Part shown: positions 11,859 through 17,720 of the stretch, piece after piece | Position numbering within the stretch: position 1 is the stretch's first letter | How the letters are laid out: each line of letters starts with the position of its first letter | Assembly (NCBI GenBank): GCA_017936245.1 | Contig: JAGBFY010000224.1 | Span: 1-17,720 of the forward strand | Length of the DNA stretch: 17,720 nucleotides | Direction: 5' to 3' | Source: Kiritimatiellia bacterium | GTDB lineage: Bacteria > Verrucomicrobiota > Kiritimatiellia > RFP12 > UBA1067 | Made by a program: the position numbers and the translations under genes | The notes under the pieces: model-generated | What the model was told of the DNA's origin: nothing | The model's database searches: none | Seen by the model: the letters and a program-made list of their open reading frames with translations, nothing else

Positions 11859-14654
11859 ATGATTTCATTCTTTACGCCATTGCTAGCTTCAGGCGCCGTG
11901 TTTATCCAGGCTCAGCTCAAGTACGGAGCCCAACTCAGTGATTATCTTCATCGATGGTATGAAAGACCGCTTCACCAGAATACCGCATATCAGGATTTCG
12001 CCGACGGCAAAATGCTCAATCCGGCGGCATGGGAAAAGATGGTTGAAACGCTTCGCTTCGGCAAAGTGGATGGTCTTGGGGTCTTCACTGACCGTCTGCG
12101 AGATGAGTGGGGGCTTCTTGAGCGTTCTTCGACTCCCGGTTCCGAGACGAAGCTGCTGGTGTTTTTGCGCGTGAACAGCGAGGCCGAAATCAGGAAAAGT
12201 CTGGAGATCGTGGAGCATTCGCTGAAGTTTCCGAACTGGTGTACGCTTGATGGGAAACGGGTGTTTCTGCTCCATCCACCATTCAAGTCGTCGCATGAAC
12301 GGGCTATAGCCGCGGCGATCGAATTCAGAAAACATCTCCTGGAGCGCTATGGGGATAAGTTTATCCTGATGGGCCATTGTCCGATATTCGGCAAAAACGA
12401 TCTGAGGGAAGGCGCGCTTTCGCCTCTTGCGTATCGTTGCGCAAAAGAGACTTTGAGAAATTATCTGCGCGCCATGGACGGGATTATGTACAAATCCTCT
12501 ACCGACTGCATCGAACGGCGCTATGTGGCGGAAGTGTTTGAATCTACGGTCGGCAAGGTTATCTCAGAGGTGTTCGGCGAGCGCGAGTTCAAAGGCAGAA
12601 AATACCTCTGTCTGCACTTCAACGGCGGACACATGAACAGCTACCGCTGGCAGTACAACAATGATGCCAACGGGACGGCGACTCTATGCGACCGATACGA
12701 AAGCGCGTTGAAGCTTTCGCCGGATCTTGTTCTTCACGGCGAATGGGATGAGGAGAATGAGAATACGCATTTCCGTCCGACGGTTTCAAGGGGGAACACA
12801 TATATGCGGATAGTGCGGCATTTTGCGGATCGCCTGGCCGGGCGAGAATTGACGCCCGCTCCGGGGGATGACGTCTCCGTGCCGAATCTCATACTCTCAT
12901 ATCGCAAGGCTCTTGTCGCGGGCGAGCCGGTTGAGGTCGAGGTGCGCAATCTGCCCGACGGCACGTTCAAGGGCGAAAAGCTGAAAGTCTCTTTCGAGTG
13001 GCAGGACATGAACGGCAGGACGCTGCGTTCGTATGCCGCCAAGACCCTTGATCCGGAGGTGCAGTCGGCGGTGAGGTTTGTCGACAAGGCATCTTCATTT
13101 CTGGAGCATCGGGTTCTGGTGCCGCGTTTCCGGGTGGAATGGTCCAAGGGGATGCGTGAATATTCGAAAGGGCTCTATCCTGCCGGAATCCGGGCCTTGC
13201 GCAATGTCGATCACGTGTGGGTGTGCCACCCGCTGCGCGATATGCCGTCGGACATCAGCGGCAGCATGGAAATCGGTGAATGTGACGCCGATGGTGTATA
13301 TGTCGTGAAGGGCGACATTGTTTCCAGCCGCCCGTTGAGGTCGATTGAAGTGCTTGATGATATGGATACGGTGTATATGCATTCGGATGTTCCTGCCGTG
13401 CCGTCCGGCCATGAGCAGATACGGGTGTGCATCGTCGGATTCTATTCAGGGAAGCGCGCCGAGGAGAAAAAGTGGATCTCGCTCAAAGGGAACATCCGTT
13501 TCCGCAATGTTTCGGGAGCGGTGCTGAAGCCAGCCGTCGCCGGCAGAAGGCGAGTAGGGGTTGACGGTGATGCATGGACGTTTGACGGTGAATATCTGAA
13601 TAGGTTTGGAATTACGCTTTGGGCGCATGTTCCTGTGGATCAGATGAAGGACGGAGCGGTCGATATAGATCTGCCGCCTCACTTCAAAGGCACGGTAAGG
13701 CTTGCGTATCTGGTGAAAAAGGAAGTTGTCGGATTCAATTCGGTTGACAGCTGCGGACTGTCGGTTATGAGATATCTGCCTCCGGCTTCGATACCGCGTC
13801 CGTTGATGTCCAAGAAAGCGTCGTTCTCATTCAGGTGGAAGCCTCTGGAAAAGGCGAGTGTGCTGCGCCTGCAGGCAATTGATGAGGATTACCGCGTATG
13901 GCGGGGTGCCGCGAGAACTGTTTATCGTCCGACAGGCAGCTCCATCGTCTTCAGTGTGTTTGACCGTGATAGCGGCAAGACCGAGACGGTCAAGGCCGAT
14001 GCCGGATTGGTTGAGAATGTAATGTGCGATATCGGCAGCCGCACCGACAGCGCTCTGCGGTTGGGGACGGGAAGGATGCTTTCCGGAATGGTCGGCGCCT
14101 CCGTGGCATTTGCCCAGGGATTCGGAATGGGGCCAGGGAATAACGACCATCCTTTCCGCGAGAATTTCGGATACTACAGCGCATTGCCGCCGGGGAAAAG
14201 GATGCCGAAGACCGGGTGGGGCAGCCTTTCGCATCAATGTGTTCCGGGGTTTGCGGGTTTCGAACTTCAGATGAGGGTCAAGCCGGCGGGATTCGGTGAA
14301 GTGCAGGGACTTTACGGCAGCGGCAATTGCGGTTTGGATGTCGTGATTGAGAAGGATGGTTCCGTGAGCGCGACATTTGCCAGAGGGCGCAGTTTTCTCA
14401 GGGAGAAAGGCGGCATAAATGTCGTGGTGCGGGGTCCGACGCTAAAAGATGGCGAATGGAACGATGTGCGTGTTGCCACAGATCGCCGCACCGCCTGGGT
14501 GGAGGTAAACGGTGTTCGCGGGAACGCCGTTCCATACAGCGATTATTTCTTCAACCAGCGGATCGGTCTTTTTGGGGCCACGTTAGGCAAGGCGAATTTC
14601 TTCAAGGGAGAGATATCTTTCTTGTCGGTGAAACCATTGGCCGGCATGAAGTGA
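11859..14654 (+). CDS. GH71/GH99-like TIM-barrel protein with C-terminal LamG domain
   Basis: A 931-residue multidomain protein. Residues about 12-325 form a barrel resembling GH71/GH99-type proteins: LKYGAQLSDYLHRWYERPL near the start, VDGLGVFTDRLRDEW, KFILMGHCPIF, and YRWQYNNDANGTATLCDRYE with LHGEWDEENE near its end, where the acids are catalytic candidates. Residues about 340-750 are beta-sandwich modules. Residues about 775-925 are a LamG/concanavalin-like domain (GFELQMRVKPAGFGEVQGLY, DGEWNDVRVATDRRTAWVEV). AAAGG lies 8-10 nt before the ATG. The N-terminus is odd: MISFFTPLLASGAVFIQA is hydrophobic but has no positive residue, so export by a normal signal peptide is uncertain. It is third in the operon. 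Glycan substrate unknown; family assignment is from pattern only. Confidence 0.75.
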   Translation: MISFFTPLLASGAVFIQAQLKYGAQLSDYLHRWYERPLHQNTAYQDFADGKMLNPAAWEKMVETLRFGKVDGLGVFTDRLRDEWGLLERSSTPGSETKLLVFLRVNSEAEIRKSLEIVEHSLKFPNWCTLDGKRVFLLHPPFKSSHERAIAAAIEFRKHLLERYGDKFILMGHCPIFGKNDLREGALSPLAYRCAKETLRNYLRAMDGIMYKSSTDCIERRYVAEVFESTVGKVISEVFGEREFKGRKYLCLHFNGGHMNSYRWQYNNDANGTATLCDRYESALKLSPDLVLHGEWDEENENTHFRPTVSRGNTYMRIVRHFADRLAGRELTPAPGDDVSVPNLILSYRKALVAGEPVEVEVRNLPDGTFKGEKLKVSFEWQDMNGRTLRSYAAKTLDPEVQSAVRFVDKASSFLEHRVLVPRFRVEWSKGMREYSKGLYPAGIRALRNVDHVWVCHPLRDMPSDISGSMEIGECDADGVYVVKGDIVSSRPLRSIEVLDDMDTVYMHSDVPAVPSGHEQIRVCIVGFYSGKRAEEKKWISLKGNIRFRNVSGAVLKPAVAGRRRVGVDGDAWTFDGEYLNRFGITLWAHVPVDQMKDGAVDIDLPPHFKGTVRLAYLVKKEVVGFNSVDSCGLSVMRYLPPASIPRPLMSKKASFSFRWKPLEKASVLRLQAIDEDYRVWRGAARTVYRPTGSSIVFSVFDRDSGKTETVKADAGLVENVMCDIGSRTDSALRLGTGRMLSGMVGASVAFAQGFGMGPGNNDHPFRENFGYYSALPPGKRMPKTGWGSLSHQCVPGFAGFELQMRVKPAGFGEVQGLYGSGNCGLDVVIEKDGSVSATFARGRSFLREKGGINVVVRGPTLKDGEWNDVRVATDRRTAWVEVNGVRGNAVPYSDYFFNQRIGLFGATLGKANFFKGEISFLSVKPLAGMK

Positions 14655-14692
14655 AGGAAACTTTGACAATAGCGAAAGCTGTATCGTTTTAT

Positions 14693-14701
14693 TGGTAAAA
14701 T
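14693..14701 (+). promoter_or_regulatory. Possible own promoter of 784-aa surface protein gene
   Basis: TGGTAAAAT is an extended -10 that lies 20 nt before the ATG, leaving a short leader containing AGGTGA. A TTGACA at 14663-14668 is 27 nt upstream, too far for this box, but 18 nt from TTTTAT (14687-14692). Either pair could give a separate start in the 67-bp gap. Confidence 0.45.
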
Positions 14702-14721
14702 GAAAGGAAATAGGTGAGACC

Positions 14722-17076
14722 ATGAGAAAGAAAACATTACTTGTCGGGATGGCGTTGTCGTTCTGCCTGTTTGCTGATGATACCGATTTTACCGCGTATC
14801 TCAAGAAAACTTCTACCAAAGACTATGGTTTCTCCGGCGCCACATGGGTGGATGGCAACGGTAATGATATTTCGATTGCTGCTGAAGATTATCCCAAATA
14901 CGATTTTGTTGTTGCGGGAGATCGTTATCTGGAGTTGAAGTCTGAAGAAGCTGTTGTCGCCAACAAGATAACCTTCGGTGAAAAAGGAGGTAAGACCGGC
15001 ACTTTAAGATGTCAGTATCATTCCGACTTCAGCAAAGTGAAGGAAGGAATCGAACTTGTAAACGGAAGTGCATATTCATACAATAAAGCGCGGGATGTAT
15101 CGGGGAAGGTCACGGTTCTTTCGCCTGCCCATACGCCGTTTCTGCTGACTACGCAGCGGAGCGATGGCGGCGGTCTGACATTTAAGGATACCTTTTCCGG
15201 CGATGCCACAGTGGGTGTACGGATTAATTCGACGAAAAAAGCATGTGTTTTCGATCTTGGCGATGCGTCACAATATTACGGCAGCATCGAAATCACCGCT
15301 ACGAACGGAAACAATGAATGCGACGGAACGGTGACGGTATCCAAGCTTTCAGCCGGCACCGTGGCTGTGTCGAACCGTTGTACGCTCGCATTTGCGCCGT
15401 CGGCTGAGGCTGAAGTGGGCAATCTCTGTCTGAGCGAAGGGGCTACCCTGAAATTTTCTCTGCCGGAAACATCGAACGAGTCGCCGTTGCTGACTGTGAA
15501 AGAAGACTTTGCCTGTGCGGGGAAAGTCGTTTTGTCCATTGATGATTCGCTGATCGGCGAAGTGAACGAAGAAATCTCACGGCAGTTGATGTCCGTTCCG
15601 TCCGTAATGGTTGATCCCGCCGCATTTGAGTTGAAGGATTATTATTCGATTGCGGTTTCAAAACGTCCGAAATTGTCTGTAGTGATTGACGGCGATACGG
15701 CTGTGGTGTCGGTAAAGTTTTTCCCGTTGCTGCAAATGGATGATCATGGGGATGATAACAGGCTTGTTGGAGAATATTCTTCCGCGATGACCAATGCGAT
15801 ACAATGGACTGACGACAAGCCTGTTCATGCAGGAGCTCATTATCAGGTAGCCAAAATCAATTCGGCACCTGCACATCTCCGTACTCCCTGGTTGCCGGAG
15901 GGATCGTTTACCTTTCTTGGCGAATCATTGACGCTTTCCTTCGGAGGACGTTTGATTTTGGCTTGTCGTGAGTTCAGGTGTCCACTTCTTTGTTTGGCCC
16001 ATGAAAATGACATAATGTTCGCAGAAGAGCAAGACGTGGATTTCATCGGAAATATTGAAGTTTCTGCGGCAGACGGTCTCATGCCCGCAATCTCCATATA
16101 TGGCAATCGCAGATTCAGGTTTGACGGTGAATTGAAAGGTACAGGAACTTTAGCGCTGAATTCCGGCACCATTGCGACATCGTATGACGGGTCTCATCGC
16201 GGAAATTTCGATTTTGTCCGGAGCAGCCCTGAATTCTCGGGCAGGATTCTGGTGTCATCGAAGTCGAATCTGAAGAAACTTTCGTGGGGTCCGGCCGAGC
16301 CGTATGCGCATGTGTGGTATTGCGATCCCAAATGCTTCGGCGGTCCGTTGGATGAGTTTGCGTACAATGCATTGACATTGGAGAAGATGGCGCGGCTCAT
16401 CACCACGAACAAGGTTGAGTTCACCGATAGGACCCGCGGGTTGTTCCTTTCCGGCATAGCTCAGCTTGAAACGCCGGCAGCGGGAGATTCGCTGACGCTT
16501 CTGCAGCCGGTCACCGTAAACGGCTGCGTCTATAAGCAAGGGGCGGGTACGCTTGCCATGGGCGGCGAGTTGAAGTTTCTCGATGCGGAAGGTGCGCTTG
16601 CGGATCTGCCGCCGGATGATGCCACCAACCGCACGCTCTATGTTCAGGGCGGTGTCCTGAAACCGCTTTCGGCCGATGCGTTCAATGGACTTGATCTTGT
16701 GTTCTCCAACTCCGTAACGGGTGTTGATGTGGCAATTGAGCTTGATATGGACACGGATGATGCATCCCTCAAGACATACGGATTGAGAAACGACAGGACT
16801 TCCTCGCCGCTTGCCCTGTCGCTCGCCGGAGGCATGACGAAAGTTCCGGTGCGGTTGGTGTCTGGTGCAACCGGTGCAAAGGAGGCTCTGTCGATGGGGG
16901 TGATGACCGTGAAATCGGAAATCGCAGACGATGTGTTTGCCAAGCTCGACATCAAGAAACCGCAGGGGCTTGTGTCGGTGCATATGTCGCGGGATATTGT
17001 CGATGACGCCGGATCGGGCACATCCACATTGACCGTGACGTTCAAGGAAACAGGGTTTAAAGTGCTGATAAGATAA
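14722..17076 (+). CDS. Large exported strand-rich (autotransporter-repeat-like) protein
   Basis: A 784-residue exported protein. The signal peptide MRKKTLLVGMALSFCLFA is typical, with cleavage before DD. The rest is rich in short beta strands, Gly, Ser, Thr and Asn, with phrases such as NKITFGEKGGKTGTLRC, GDATVGVRINSTKKACVFDL, VGNLCLSEGATLKFSLPE and YKQGAGTLAMGGELKFLDAE, resembling autotransporter-associated strand repeats of PVC-group surface proteins. No outer-membrane barrel, PEP-CTERM or other anchor is seen at the end (VTFKETGFKVLIR), so its attachment is unclear. The start is supported by AGGTGA 4 nt before GACC-ATG. It lies 67 bp after the GH71-like gene and may be co-transcribed or use its own promoter. 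Function in adhesion or glycan binding is inference; it is not an enzyme by any visible motif. Confidence 0.8.
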   Translation: MRKKTLLVGMALSFCLFADDTDFTAYLKKTSTKDYGFSGATWVDGNGNDISIAAEDYPKYDFVVAGDRYLELKSEEAVVANKITFGEKGGKTGTLRCQYHSDFSKVKEGIELVNGSAYSYNKARDVSGKVTVLSPAHTPFLLTTQRSDGGGLTFKDTFSGDATVGVRINSTKKACVFDLGDASQYYGSIEITATNGNNECDGTVTVSKLSAGTVAVSNRCTLAFAPSAEAEVGNLCLSEGATLKFSLPETSNESPLLTVKEDFACAGKVVLSIDDSLIGEVNEEISRQLMSVPSVMVDPAAFELKDYYSIAVSKRPKLSVVIDGDTAVVSVKFFPLLQMDDHGDDNRLVGEYSSAMTNAIQWTDDKPVHAGAHYQVAKINSAPAHLRTPWLPEGSFTFLGESLTLSFGGRLILACREFRCPLLCLAHENDIMFAEEQDVDFIGNIEVSAADGLMPAISIYGNRRFRFDGELKGTGTLALNSGTIATSYDGSHRGNFDFVRSSPEFSGRILVSSKSNLKKLSWGPAEPYAHVWYCDPKCFGGPLDEFAYNALTLEKMARLITTNKVEFTDRTRGLFLSGIAQLETPAAGDSLTLLQPVTVNGCVYKQGAGTLAMGGELKFLDAEGALADLPPDDATNRTLYVQGGVLKPLSADAFNGLDLVFSNSVTGVDVAIELDMDTDDASLKTYGLRNDRTSSPLALSLAGGMTKVPVRLVSGATGAKEALSMGVMTVKSEIADDVFAKLDIKKPQGLVSVHMSRDIVDDAGSGTSTLTVTFKETGFKVLIR

Positions 17077-17126
17077 CACCGGTTTCGAGGCCGCCTTTTC
17101 AAGTCTCCTTTTATGGCGCGTCGCGC

Positions 17127-17158
17127 AACCGGAAGAGCGTTCCCGCTCTCCGTCGGTT
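17127..17158. repeat. Hairpin sharing the GCG-TTCC-CGC core
   Basis: AGAGCG-TTCC-CGCTCT (17134-17149) is flanked by AACCG (17127-17131) and CGGTT (17154-17158). The core AGCGTTCCCGCT is identical to that in the element at 7713-7830. There is no T-run, so it is not a standard terminator for the gene upstream. Confidence 0.45.
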
Positions 17159-17231
17159 CGGGATTTATTGCGGAAGAGATGCCCATTCCCATCCCCGATG
17201 ACTTGGTCTGAAAATAAAAAAAAAAGCAAAT

Positions 17232-17258
17232 TTGACAAAAAAAAACAATGTATATAAT
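17232..17258 (+). promoter_or_regulatory. Strong promoter for gene-poor transcript
   Basis: Perfect consensus TTGACA (17232-17237) and TATAAT (17253-17258), but with a short 15-nt spacer, in A-rich DNA. Transcription should begin near 17265 and run into the terminators after 17584. Confidence 0.6.
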
Positions 17259-17294
17259 ACAAAGCACAATAAAAGAGAAGAAAGGGACGAAGCG

Positions 17295-17366
17295 ATGACA
17301 GGAATCTGTGACAGGAATCTGTGGGGACAGACCCTGCTTGCGATGATGAAAATATTCAGTGAATAG
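17295..17366 (+). CDS. 23-aa open frame over a tandem repeat, possibly a broken gene start
   Basis: ATG at 17295 has AAAGGG 8 nt upstream (17281-17286) and lies about 30 nt after the expected transcription start, so it is likely read by ribosomes. The predicted 23-residue peptide MTGICDRNLWGQTLLAMMKI ends in FSE. Codons 1-9 are made by two 13-bp copies of TGACAGGAATCTG (17296-17308 and 17309-17321), followed by GGGGACAGACCC, a sequence typical of REP-type elements. This suggests that a repeat landed just behind the start codon of a former gene, or that the peptide is an accidental frame in a non-coding RNA. No family is recognised. Confidence 0.35.
   Translation: MTGICDRNLWGQTLLAMMKIFSE
17296..17335. 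repeat. Tandem 13-bp repeat plus GGGGACAGACCC
   Basis: Two exact head-to-tail copies of TGACAGGAATCTG are followed by TGGGGACAGACCCTG. The 15-mer CAGGAATCTGTGGGG (17312-17326) occurs inverted at 7375-7389, just outside the palindromic element there. Confidence 0.65.
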
Positions 17367-17410
17367 GTGGTGGTTTTGAGAGATATGGTTACTTGAAGTG
17401 AAGGTTCTGA

Positions 17411-17448
17411 GTTTCGGGTTCCTGGTTCCCAGTTGCAAAACCCGAAAC
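17411..17448. repeat. 10-bp inverted repeat
   Basis: GTTTCGGGTT (17411-17420) and AACCCGAAAC (17439-17448) are perfect reverse complements around an 18-nt loop. It lies in the untranslated part of the transcript between the 17232 promoter and the terminators. No T-run follows. Confidence 0.5.
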
Positions 17449-17583
17449 CCGTCTCTCATTACCCGTCTTTAATTGGATTGCCATTGATGTGGGTTTTGTC
17501 GATGGATGCTGTGGGTTTGACCTTGTTATTCCAAGAAAAGTGATTTTGCGATAGGAAGAAAATATAAACCATAAAGCCATTTG

Positions 17584-17608
17584 CGCGTCGGTAACGGCGC
17601 GTTTTTTT
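17584..17608 (+). terminator. Intrinsic terminator 1
   Basis: CGCGTCG (17584-17590) pairs with CGGCGCG (17595-17601) with one G-U pair, a GTAA loop, then seven T (17602-17608). It would end the transcript from the 17232 promoter. Confidence 0.75.
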
Positions 17609-17632
17609 GTGGTCTCAAATATATTTCATCAG

Positions 17633-17666
17633 CCTTTCGGTTTTGCGCCGGAGGGTCTTTTTTTTT
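17633..17666 (+). terminator. Intrinsic terminator 2
   Basis: CCTTTCGG (17633-17640) pairs with CCGGAGGG (17648-17655) with two G-U pairs, followed by TC and nine T. It stands 25 nt after terminator 1 in the same direction. Confidence 0.65.
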
Positions 17667-17720
17667 GGCTCTTCGTGCATGACTGTGGGTATTCGTTCGC
17701 GGCATAACCTCATTTGACCC

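Noticed and set aside
16255..17262. A 335-codon open frame on the minus strand
   Set aside because: It is antisense to the 784-aa exported protein and has a composition typical of a reverse-frame translation (rich in Arg, His and Cys) with no family pattern.

Overview
The window looks like a chromosomal piece of an anaerobic, probably gut-associated member of the PVC group, with Kiritimatiellota/Lentisphaerota/Verrucomicrobiota-type lineages as the best guess. Pointers are secreted glycosidase-like proteins with LamG domains, a large autotransporter-strand-like surface protein, an XylR-type (LacI-like sensor plus AraC HTH) regulator, AraC regulators beside secreted TIM-barrel enzymes, and DUF families common in gut bacteria. 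No rRNA or tRNA marker is present, so the taxonomy is inference.

Layout. (1) 172-2570, minus: a two-gene secreted operon, a GHL10-type glycosidase-like protein followed by a LamG-like protein, divergent from an AraC regulator (2691-3563). (2) 3580-6037: a family 2 glycosyltransferase, phosphatidylserine synthase (pssA) and, convergent with it, maf. (3) 6240-7149, minus: three small genes with 4-bp stop/start overlaps (DUF3990 ADP-ribosyltransferase-like, an 81-aa protein, DUF3791), which looks like a toxin-antitoxin-type module and is bracketed by near-identical direct repeats that carry a promoter. (4) 7150-8081: about 0.9 kb without an intact gene, holding three palindromic or structured elements and the decayed tail of a cbiO-like ATPase gene. 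(5) 8082-17076: an XylR-like regulator divergent from a cupin gene, a DUF6259 TIM-barrel protein, a 931-aa GH71/99-like protein with a C-terminal LamG domain, and a 784-aa exported strand-rich protein. This reads as a regulated glycan-use locus. (6) 17077-17720: a strong promoter, a 23-aa reading frame built over a tandem repeat, and two terminators, with no normal gene.

An unexpected thread is promoter architecture. Many genes are preceded by a TATAAT-like box, usually as TGnTATAAT. For four of them (GHL10, glycosyltransferase, XylR-like regulator, cupin) exactly 7 nt separate the box from the start codon, and no ribosome-binding site fits, implying leaderless mRNAs. Genes lacking this layout (LamG, pssA, maf, GH71-like, 784-aa protein) have Shine-Dalgarno-like sequences instead.

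How the genes may work together: the XylR-like protein would sense a sugar and control itself and the cupin-led operon through direct repeats between the two promoters. The exported TIM-barrel proteins would attack or bind a polysaccharide, and the strand-rich protein would sit outside the cell. The first locus (AraC plus GHL10/LamG) may be a second, smaller unit of the same kind. Substrates cannot be read from the sequence.
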